Assembly: GCA_963573305.1 (NCBI GenBank)
Contig: OY754329.1
Span: forward strand, 17,017,200-17,081,199
Length of the DNA stretch: 64,000 nucleotides
Source: Pyrrhosoma nymphula
Taxonomy: Eukaryota; Arthropoda; Insecta; Odonata; Coenagrionidae
Reading direction: 5' to 3'
Shown: in pieces, positions 44,243-55,400 of the stretch
Layout: every line of letters begins with the position of its first letter
Numbering within the stretch: the first letter of the stretch is position 1
Notes under the pieces: model-generated
Databases searched by the model: none
Seen by the model: the letters and a program-made list of their open reading frames with translations, nothing else
What the model was told of the DNA's origin: nothing
Translations under genes and position numbers: made by a program

Positions 44243-45684
44243 TCACCGTACACACTTCTTTTTGGTGTAATACTCGCATGCCAATCTGTGTATAGTGTCC
44301 ATGTCTTCTGAGTGTGCAGTGTGTTTGCCTCTCAGATATCTATTGACACTGTTGCACCAATAAGTGACAACATTTCTCACCACAACGGAACAAAATCTTG
44401 AACCATGGGTGGAAATACGATCATCAGAGGCAATTTGTGACATGTTCAGAGAAGTTGTTAAAATGTTCCTGAGATGGGCCCCTACAACCAATGTATGAGC
44501 TGATGTTGGCAAGTGATTGAGAATCAAGACGATGGCTTCTTTGTATGTGTCGATGAAATCTGTAGATGGAGTGTTGTGTGGTGGTGAAGACTTTTCCAGA
44601 GCAATCAGGGCAGGGTTGTAATTTGTGAAGCATATCAGCTGCTGACCATGAACTGATTGCTACGGTGGAACCCAATTCCAAGGGGCAACTGTCCTCATCT
44701 GGTGGTCACACCAGGGAGAGAAAATGATCATTATCGATGTGTGTGCTGACTGCCTTGAAATAGTTAAATCATTTCTAAGGTTGTCAAGCACCTCACAATC
44801 ATCTTCTTCACAGCTTGCTCCTACAGAATGAGATGCCACCATATCATTCAATATCAATACCTTGTATGCACCAACAAAGTTGGTACATGTTGGATTGACA
44901 TTTCTAAAGCCATAGCTTCTAATGGATCCAAATTTATTCTCTAAGGGATCTTGATTAAGATTCCTAGGAGAAAGAGATTTGAATCCATAAGACCTCAACA
45001 CGAGCCATAATGCCCTCATTTTCCTTAGTGTCGTAACCCAATTTTTGATGGAAGGTGTCTTACTGTCTCTATACCCATCAGTAAACAACATTGACTCTAA
45101 GACCTTGATGGAATTAGCCCAGAACTCCATGTGTCCCGACGAAGATGTCACTGCACAGCGCAAAGGCTTATTTGGAGGTGGTTGCCGGCTTTTACCATTT
45201 ACGCTGTCAAACAGCTCATCAAAAAAGTTTAACAGATCCGCAGTATCCACAGCTCTGGGATCTAACCCATCAATACCTAGAAAAGAATAAAAATAACAAA
45301 TGAGAGAAGTCGTCACAGAGTGCTTAATTACTAATGACCAAAATGATGAAGCAAAAGACTTACTCTTACTTCCCAGCAACCCCATCACAGATGAAAGCCT
45401 CTGGCTGAAAATTTGACAGCAGTAGCTGACTTTCATCTTCCCCGGGACAACGTGAAGGTCTGAGAGGCTGGGCCATGAATATATTCATGGGCTGGGCACA
45501 GCCCTGTATTCCCGGTGGTCAATGGCATAAAACTGAAGTATGTGCTGCCAGGAGGCAGTTTTGTTTTCTCCTCGCAAATAAAACTTTAAATCTTTGATCA
45601 GGAGTCCATTTATCATGCTTTTCAACAGGTGAGGAGGGTCAAACAAGGGTATTACTTTAATATCACCAACAGAAAAATAATCAC
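44243..45684 (-). pseudogene. P-element/THAP9-type transposase pseudogene
   Basis: The minus strand reads, in order: LFDPPHLLKSMINGLL (45645-45595); WQHILQFYAIDHREY; an in-frame TGA at 45487-45485; VVPGKMKVSYCCQIFSQRLS; a 93-bp GT-AG intron (45369-45277); IDGLDPRAVDTADLLNFF; LNQDPLENKFGSIRSYG (about 44965-44915); NPTCTNFVGAYKVLI; a stop near 44658 with a frameshifted Cys-rich piece (KLQPCPDCS); then VVRNVVTYWCNSVNRYLRGK to 44243. DPPHL-K and QDPLEN-FG-IR are signature motifs of the P-element transposase family. The N-terminal THAP domain and GTP-binding part are missing or unrecognised. At least two stops and one frameshift. Confidence 0.85.
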
Positions 45685-45774
45685 CCCTGTATTCTCCAGA
45701 CCGGAGGACGGACTGCCTCGTTTCTGCACAAAGACATGCAATTTACGCTCCCATATACGTGCATACCTTCATAC

Positions 45775-45974
45775 GTCGGAGGAGGTTTCTCGGTTTCTCC
45801 CGTTTCTCCTTCCTCGTAGTTTTCGTCTCCTCCGCTAGATGGAAGGGTGTAAGGCGCCGAGGGCGGCACCAGTGAAACTGGCGAATCACTCTCCGCTCGG
45901 TGATTTTCGTATTCAATTATCTGATTCAACCTATTCATGGTGATGAGTGGTGGAAATGTCGAACAGCTGGACAA
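45775..45974 (-). other. Exon-like minus-strand frame of unknown identity
   Basis: The frame beginning MSSCSTFPPLITMNRLNQ runs to a good donor (GAAG|gtatgc at 45774) and is rich in Pro, Glu and Gly (PSSGGDENYEEGETGE, then KPPPTYE). It could be an upstream exon of the P-type transposase gene, but joining to the 45684 segment does not keep frame. GC-richer than its neighbours. Confidence 0.3.
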
Positions 45975-46305
45975 ATACGGTTTTGCCCATTTACTTTTAT
46001 GGATAAATTACAGCAATGGCTAGAACTGGCACTAAGTGCTGTGGCTTCGTTTGTTTTGTTACGTCTAGAACATTGCGTGCCCTAATGTCACTGTATTGCT
46101 CAACGATTTGTGAGAATTTTAAAAGATTATAAGATGTGGAGATAAAGTAATCGGTATCGTGGAATTGCAAAGTTGAGGAAACTTCCTTTCGAACGGATAC
46201 CAGAGAGAAGATGGACATTTGATCTCAGTTGAAGTATTAGTTCGATAGCTGACATTATAATCCCCGGGAATTTCATCTTTCAATATTTTTAATTGATATT
46301 GTATA

Positions 46306-46428
46306 ATGGGAATGGAAGGCTTTTCGGACTTCGTTGCGGGGCCATTAGATGTGTATAGGAAACAAGCTTCATTTTGCTGGAAGAAAATGAAATTGGTAAT
46401 GGATGAAGAGAAGTTATTAAGTTACAAG
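46306..46428 (+). CDS. ACOX3: ACOX3-like exon 1 (start codon)
   Basis: This exon has 41 codons, ATG at 46306 and donor gtcagt at 46429. It encodes the GPLDVYRKQASF segment that opens acyl-CoA oxidases of the ACOX3 type. It ends ...KLLSYK, joined in phase 0 to MRIWKAMESDPIF. A second in-frame ATG follows two codons later. No clear TATA box is seen; a 5' UTR exon further upstream is possible. Confidence 0.82.
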
Positions 46429-49400
46429 GTCAGTTCAAATTGTTGCTATTCAGTGCTGCGTTGATTAGGTTGTCCTTTTAATACTGCATTCTGTGTGATG
46501 AATGAAAATGTCCCGGTTCGAAGACTATTTGTGGGTTGGAAATTCGCCCATATCCCAATAACCCAGCCGTCGAAAATGTAACAGTTATTATAGCTATGAC
46601 TTGCTGATTACGAAAAAATTATATTTACATAGTTATCCTTACACACATCAACTTGGCCTAATTTCTCTTCCGTTGCCATCATTTTTTAAATTGCATCTCT
46701 TGCAATGGAAGAATTTTCCTGAGCCTTCTGTATTTTGAGTGGCTAACATGCGAACTCTAAAATACTTTTAACTGACCAAGTGTCGTGACCTGCTGTTGAA
46801 GATCTTTTCCTCTTATTTACATGTGTGTCACTGAAAGAATTTCGCCGGAATTCATTCAGGTTCAGTTGAAATGAGCGAGCCCTTACGGAGATGAACAGAC
46901 TAGAAAGAGAAGAAATTGATACCTACAATGTGGATCTTAAGCATAACAACATTCTCTTGCTTTACTTGTTGGGCTCACTCATTTCCACCCCAATGTCCTC
47001 ACCCATTACCAGTTCAAGTATTAAAAGGATCTGACAATCCATAAGAGATATTAATACACATTATCTGGACTTCATGAAGGTTAAGCATTTTATTCGAATT
47101 GTTTTAATATTTTCATTGAATCATGAGGGCAACCACCTGCCACGATAAAAACACTGATTCGCGATCAATCCCCGAATTTCAGCATTGTTGAGCTCACTCG
47201 AATTCAGAGGGGTGATCCTCCTATTCATCTGAGTGCTGTTGCCTCTGTCTGTAAGTGGCTGATAGTATGTGTGAAATAATCTTAGCTGTCGAAGCACGTA
47301 GATCCAAAATTTGAAGGAACAAAGATCCTCCAGCTTGCAGACTCGAGGTCATCTTGTTAGTGTGTCATTATTTTCGTAATCAATGGATAAACCACGACAT
47401 ATATATTATTTCACAAATAGTAATCACCTACTTAGGGCTTCTTTAATATTTTCAGAACTTAAATTTACCTATTTTGCATGCCCTGCAGTTTATTTGGAGA
47501 AACGAATAAGAAAATTCATATCTTTATTAGCTACAGTGATAATAATTTTGACATTTGACCCAGTCATTATTACAAAACACTCTTGCAGGGGAGAGAACAA
47601 ATTGACGGAATACATTTTGCTGGACAAAGGAATCAATTTAGATAGCCCTTGGATGAATATAATTTTTTTCCATTTAGGAATGGTTTTAAGGCATTTTTAA
47701 AGATGTATTTTGTGGGAGAAGATACTGCAGAGTACGGGAGTGCTGTTATTCTTATTTATATGCACAGCCATTATGTCTGGTATTGTGCTCGTGCTGATGT
47801 TCATTAGGCATACATTGAGTTTCAGTTTTACTATGGTAATATCCTTACTGAATACATTATGAAGGCAATATAGCCTGAACAAATATTGGATTATTAACGC
47901 AGGAAGTGGAGGCGTTGCCCCCCTTGGCACTTCCACTTCCTGAGCTGCAGAGTGGACATTATATGTTTTTTTATGCTTTAAAAAATAAGGACTCATACTT
48001 TCAGATTTTTTTAGACAGGTGGTACACCCCTGTTGACAATATTTGGCCTTACACATTGATTGCAGGAGCCATTTTGAAAATTTGTTCCCAGGTGCAGAAT
48101 TTTTAAGTTACATTAGTGGCAGTGGCGTACAGATTGGGGGGGGGGGTAGGGTTTAAATCCCCCCCTCCAAAACATGTTTACCTGAATTCGTGTTTGTTCG
48201 TTTACCTGTACTAGCGTTTAGAATTTTGCTTATTGGGATGAAAAATATAGTTGAATTGTCTTCACGAAAAAACAATGTTAATTTAACTATAGTTTTAGTG
48301 AATAAAATTATAAATGATGCACATAAATATTAATGAAACCCCCCCGAGAAGTGAATCCTGCATAAGCTACTGATTACCGGATAAGTTATTCTTGAATCAC
48401 ACAGTGAGCCATGTGCCCATGAAAAGTACACAATCTTGACTCACATGCGAGAGTCATCCACTCAGAAGACTTGTACAATTTTGCACTCTCTTTGTCTACC
48501 TTGACAGAATCGTCCTGATTGCACTATAACTTTGCTGTCTTTCCTCACTTGTCCATTCCTTAACTTACTTGATTTACTTCTATATTTCAGATGCAGTTTG
48601 AGCTAATTTTAAATGTAAATTTTAAAATTCACACTACTAAAAATCATCTGCTGATGGAAGGCTATTCTCACAGATTCTTACTACTCTCATACACCTTTTC
48701 ACTCCAACATAGCTGCCATAGAAGCGTGTGGCAGGGGTTGTTAGGACACCAGCCATGGAAAGGTGGGGGGGATAGGGAAAAGGACCGAGAGGGGGGGGGG
48801 GTGGGCGCAAAGGTGAATTGTGTGTTAACAATGTGTCATAAGATAGTGTCACTTTTTTGTGTTATAATCACTCCCCAAAGCAGAACATCAAGCGACGGCA
48901 CGACATTGTTGCAGTATGAAAATGAGGGCTGCAGACAGATGTCACATACACTGAAAGAAATATTGGAACTAGGGATGGGGAAAAGCATGTATTGCAGTAA
49001 ACGTGTACACGCTTGTTATTCAGGTGTGTACACGTCTTACCTGTCCCTACGCATACAATAGTTAGTCTCTGGCCCCACATTCCATTCTACGGTGGTCCTA
49101 CAGGGATGTACGCCTAGAGTGTTGAAGTCCCGCATCGCTGCTAGCAGAACGGCAGCCTGCTAAGGTCAAACTGTGTCACAGGGAGTAAGAGGTGACAGGA
49201 GGCGGTGACAGTAGTCACAGACTACGATCCAGATTCCAGGAAGTACCGTGCACACTGATTCATAGCGATTCACCTTGACTCAAGTCATATTAAGTGACGA
49301 GGGGAGGGAGGATGTGGCGGCAATTCGTGATCAAAGGCAGACGATGCTAACGTGTATTATTTAAAAAGAAAAAGTGTAAACGCCTCCAGACATGTACACG

Positions 49401-52400
49401 TCCCATCCCTAATTGGAACAGAGCATTCAACAGTTCATAGAAACAAGAATTGATCATGTGTGAATTGCTTACTTATTCACCTATAGAACCTCTATGATTG
49501 ATTTGTTACTAAAATGCTCACACTCGTGGAAAGTTTTTCGTCTTAGCATCAATCGTTGCAGAAAGATGAAACACATTCTGCTTTGGGGTAATCACTAATC
49601 ATATGTAGAGATGGGAAAATTACCATAATTTTCATGAGGTAAATTACCGTGGTAAAATACGGTAATTTTCAAAAATTACCGTAATTTTCCAGTAATTTTC
49701 AGTTTTAAGCATTAAACAGAAAATGTATGTTTAAATAAGAATGCCAATAGCAAAAGGGTGATGATACAATGTTTTTCCTTACCTGATGCAAAATTAATCT
49801 ATTAAAACTTTTCAAAATTGTAAAAAGAAATACGGCAGAAACACGCAATCTGGCTTTCTTTTGTCAAAGTATGAAAAATTTTCAAGAAGAATATTCGACT
49901 AATAATTACTCAATAATGTTATAATTTAAGTAAAATATGCCAAAAATGAGTTGAACATTCCTAAATTTATAATTAAACACGTCAGAAATGTGGACTTAGC
50001 TTAAAAGAACATCTTGGGAATTTATCTGTATGAAAAACTATCTCAAACATGGGTGAATTATCTTGAAAATTACCGAAAATTACGGTAATTTTCAAGGGGC
50101 GCGGTAAATTACGAAAAATACCATGGTAATTTACGAAAATTACCGTGGTAATTTTCAAAGTTGCCCATCTCTAATCGTATGTGGAAAGAAGGAATATTTG
50201 TACCTGTTAGATTGGCTGTGCATCTCTCTTATTTGGTCACTCTCATCAGTTAAAAGCTCTGAAGATAAAGGAATGAACTTATTGTTAAGCATTTCAGGAA
50301 TTATAAGAAAAAAAAACTTATGAAATGTGGCACGACTGAATGACAAACAGAAGCTGGCATCATTTACAATCCATTCCATTTCGTCCAAGGATAGGAAATC
50401 ATGGAATTAGTTCGTGGTGGCAAAGGGATTCGTGGTTCGTATTTTGAGAATGTATTAACTGCTGGAGAGACCATGGTCTCCTCGAGAGGAGTAATGGGGA
50501 AGAGGTATACATGTCTGTGTTTCTGTTAGGTTGTGGATACCTTAAGTGATGGTCTCTGTACTTATAGGAAGTTGTAATACCGTCTCAACAGGGGCGTCAG
50601 TGGAAAATCAAATTGGTTTCAGTACGTTTAAAAATATTGAGCCTCCAAGAAATCTGTTATAAAAAATCCTTTCAGGAACACTACTTCAGTGTAATTTAAA
50701 CTATAGTTCTGGGAATATCTTCCCCAATTCAAAGCAAATTAGAGGGGTAACTTTTATCATGTGAACCATCAAGGTATATCTTCCTATATTAATGTTTATA
50801 AATCTAATGGTTTCTATCTGTTTGTCTGGTACATACATAATCACATTAAAACTGGGAACTGACTACTTTGAAATTTTGCATGTGGGTAACTAAGTTCACT
50901 GAGACAAACATAGACTATATTTAAATATCCTCAGAGCTCCAAGGGCCACTAAACGGGGCCCCTTGATTTTACTCCCATAAGAAAGCATTGGAATCAGTGA
51001 AGAGGTTGATTTTTTGCTTTTTTAAATTACTTGAAATCATGATACAGGGTTGTAATTTTCACAATCGGATGGCTGAAAGAATGAAATATTCAACTCTTGC
51101 ATTCGATTATGTTTTACGTTTCGTCTTTTCATTAAAATTAGGCTTTCAGTTCAAAAATTATCAATTTTTCTACTATTTCAACAATGGCATATTTCCCAGT
51201 CAACCTGAGAAATGACTATGAATGGGAAATTTTCCTTGGGCCTTTTATGGCTTACATTATTTTTGCTTAAATAATTAAGGCAAATTTCAGTTAGGGCATT
51301 TTTAACCCCAATCTTTCTATGAGCATGTAATGGCTTTTACAAAGTATCTGCATTTAGCATGTCAAATTGATTCTTTTAATTACGACCAATTGGTATGCGT
51401 AGTATATCACCTACTATACATAGTATGTATACATGTAGAATTTTGCACACTTCTAGAGACCTACGTATTACACCTATTAAACCTTAATACAGTCCTAGAG
51501 CTCAAGTGGGATAGTTGGGGTTCCAATCGACTCTAAATATCCAAATCACTGCTTTCTATTTCACCTCGGAATGAATGAAGTGATGAGTGGTTTACCTTGA
51601 AATTTTGAGGGTAAGTATATGATGCTTATTTTAAATAAAAATTCAAATATGGGGTCTATTTGTACCGGAAAAAAACTCGCTCAAACTCACTAAGGGGAAA
51701 ATATGCTAGAAGTTTATGGCAATCTTCCCCATGCCCCTCATTGCGAAACTGGAATACTTTTTTTAGTTTTACTGTTTGAAGAATGAAAAAAAAATCATTG
51801 AAATAGCTTAATAAGATGCATCATTAAGTGACAAATTGGACAATCAGTTTCTCTTCTGTTTGAGTAGAACTACTGTATCCTTAATTTTATCTCTACCATT
51901 GAGAATCAACAGATATTCCTGCTAGTATATAATATATGTACAAGGAACTTTACATGAATCAAAACTTAAGAAAGCAGTAATATTAGTGGACCAGTGTTTT
52001 GAACTACCTATTTCAGGTTTTTTTTCCGAAAGAAAATTTTTAAGTTTTCAGAAGAAGGACAATTGCAATACAATATAAGGAGAAAAATTTTAACTACTGA
52101 TATAGGTACAATAAAATGCACTTTCCATATTGCTAGAAAACTACACTGATGTTACAGAGCCTCATGTCACTGGGCTACGTGAAAAATATTTTAAGTGTTG
52201 TGTTTTTTAATGCATTCCATGAAGATTAAAAATATCAGTTTTATGTCAGGAACCCTAGCTCAAGTGTTCATTGAGATATTTTCCACTTATAATTTCTCTG
52301 TAACACATATATGCATTACTTTTGGGAAATTATGGCTTTATAAGTTTATCTTGTTAGGCAGCTGGTTGACAGTATCTTACAGCCCACAAGAATTGTTATA

Positions 52401-55400
52401 ATTGCAGGTGATACTGGAAAAAATACTGGACCGCTTTTCTGAAATTTTTTATTTTTTATACCTTTGGGCTTTGGATCCCATGTTTTCAGTTTCAACTGCA
52501 TGTGTCAGCGTTAAGATGACAGCAGTTTCTCCCCTGTTACAGGAAGTATCTTCAGGTCAAAGTGGAGAGGATGTTGGATTGTTGTCGGATTATAATGGCA
52601 GGCTTGAGGCACCAAAATATGTGCTCAATTCGGTTTTGCGTTTCCAAGGGTTAAGGGGTTCAACTTCCTTTTCCATGTTGTGGCCAGTGAATACCCATTC
52701 TCTCTGTTGAAATTAACTGGATTTTTCATCATTTCAATGGCCTCGCAAATCACCCTTGGGAAGTATCTTCTTTCCTTCACGATCATCCCTGTATTTTACA
52801 AATCCATGTAATGGCGCAGTTCCGACCAGGCATGTTCGGCAATGGCTGAGAGTCTGAAGTCTTTCTTCATCAGTGATCTCTTGTGCTCTTTTATTCTTGC
52901 TTGTACTGCTCTGCCTGTTTGCCCAATGTAGACATCCTCACAGGAGCACTTCACCTCATAAATGCCCTCATGTAGTTGTGGTGAGTGGTGATGTTTGGGA
53001 TTTGAAAGGGTGTCTCCTGACTTTCTGGCTGCTGTGAACCTGGTTGTTATGTTGTACTTTCTCAGGATCCTGGATATCGTGATGTGTGCTACATAAGGGA
53101 TGGTAGTATGTATGGGATGTGCGTTTGTATTGTTCCATCCGCTTGTCTCCTTCTTTGAGGTGCCTCTTTATCCCAGAGGTCCTTTTCAGGACCAGCTTTT
53201 TGGGATAGCCATTATTCTCCAAGGCTGCCATCAGGTGCTTCTTTTCTTTGGGCAGACTCTGATTCCGAGATTTTCAAGAGTCACTGCCCAACGAAAAGAA
53301 GCACCTCATAGATTAATCAATGGAAACAGAACCAAATTGAGCATATTTTGGCGCCACAAGCCTGCCATTATAATATGGCAGCAATCCAACATCTCCACTT
53401 TGATCTGAAGATGCCCCCTGTAATAGAGGAGAAACTATTGTCATCTTAATGCTGACACATGCAGTTGAACCTGAAAACAAGGGATTCAGTACTTCAAGCC
53501 ATCGTGGAAGCCTTCGTTCCACCTTTGAGCTTTGTTCTCTGTGGGTTCTAACCTCACCTATGAATTAATCAGACTTCAGATTGATTATTGAGTGAGTGGT
53601 ATCTTAACACACTATTTTTAATCATTATCAGCTATCATCAGTCCATAAATTGCTTTGCGGCAGCACTACATTATGTTCTATTTACTAGCTACCCTTTATT
53701 CCTTCAAACTTACTTATTTTACTATTTCTTGTTAATTGCTTGATTTATTTCATTCTTGGTCTTCCTCAGTTATTCTTACCATTCAATTCTTTTGTAATTT
53801 TTAAGAGTCCAATTATGTTCCATAATGTGTCAATTAAATTAGTTTATTCTTCTTGTGGAGTTTTCATTTAAAATATTTTCTCTTAGTGATTCTTGTCCAG
53901 TTTGACTTCCTCATTCTTTGATAACATTGCATTTCCACTGCATCTAACCTTCTTTGTTCTGATGAAGCTATTGTCCAGGCTTCATTGCCGAAAAATTGCT
54001 TATGTATTTTGAAGTATTTTTCTTTGCTTTGAAGTTTATGTTGCTGACACTTAATAGTAGGCTCTTCTTGATTGGATAACTCTATATTTATTGGCAATTT
54101 GATTTACCTCAGGAGCTAAACATTTTTTGAGGTTTAGAAATTTTGAGTTAGAGAACATTTACTAATTACCCTGGCGAAAATGTGAGCGTTTTCTAAGGAT
54201 TTAAGAACGCACCACGGACGTGTTCATGAACTGCGAAGAACATGCTAAGAACACCATCCCAGTCTGTTCTCGAGTGGAAATGTGAACACCTTGGAGTGTT
54301 CACTAACACTCTACTGAGCGTTTCGGCGAGCATTTAGAATGTTCCCAAACGTTTGTCAATGTTCTCGAGCGTTCATGAACGCCCTGTGAGTCACTATCTT
54401 CAGCGTTTTAGAGCGTTTACGTTTATTTGAGAACATCCTGTCTAGGGTGTTGAGAGCGTTCATCAACGTAATGTAACATGCTAGTGTGTGTTTTGCATCG
54501 TTCTGGAATGCTGTGGGAACACTTCCCAGTGGGTTTATGAATTCTTGCAGCGAATAAATTAAATAAAGAATAAATCAGCATTATTCAGGGCTTACTGGGT
54601 CTATTGATTTAATGGAAAACAGATATAGTTTGCTGTTATGACAAAACAATTATATTTAACTAAATAAGTGATTCAAATATTTACACATATACACATGCAC
54701 GATACAATCACAATTCATGGAGGACATTGATGGCCGCCTGGATGGGTCCAATGTCATATTCGGCCACCACCGCATCTGAACCCAAGAACCCCAGCAGCAT
54801 GCTGATATCGGCCCGATGTCACTTTTACATCATTACAGATCTCTTATTAATCAAAATGATATTGGCTGCCGATATCGGCATTTGGTCAAAAATGATAAGA
54901 TTTGCCGATAAAAAAGTGATATCTGCTGCTGATGCCAAAGTGATATAAATCTGATATAAAAAGGATATCTTTCCCAACTATAACAGGACACAAGTGACAT
55001 ATGTTACCGACATCAAATTGATATATGTCTGACATACTCAGGATATCTTTCCTGACTATACATTGATATAAAAATGACATTTGTTGATGAGTTTGTAATC
55101 AGAAATTCAATTCACTGAAGTTTGAGCTCTGGAAGTTTTGCTGTAAAATGTTGTTTGCTATTTCTCTCCAGTGTAATATTAGCTTATGTAACTTACAGAT
55201 GAGGATATGGAAGGCAATGGAGAGCGACCCTATTTTCTCCCATCTACCAGAGACGCCATCAGTGGATGAACAGCGACGACTTGCTACCCTAAGAATGAAT
55301 AGATTGAAGGACTTCAACTTTTTATCCAATGAAGAAATCCTTGAAGATCCCAGAAAAGTTGGTTGATATATGATTATTTCTAATTATATTCACTTTCACA

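Larger units (their letters stand above)
52465..53490 (-). mobile_element. Penelope-like retroelement remnant with inverted terminal repeats
   Basis: About 170 bp at 52465-52640 is repeated in inverted orientation at 53310-53490 (shared words caactgcatgtgtcagc, ttaagatgac, ttataatggcaggcttg). Between them the minus strand encodes the end of a Penelope polyprotein. Each terminal repeat carries a hammerhead-like core, as is known for Penelope-like elements. Most of the reverse transcriptase is gone. Confidence 0.85.

Noticed and set aside
47383..47700. 105-codon plus-strand frame in oxidase intron 1
   Set aside because: No domain, no exon signals in phase with neighbouring exons.
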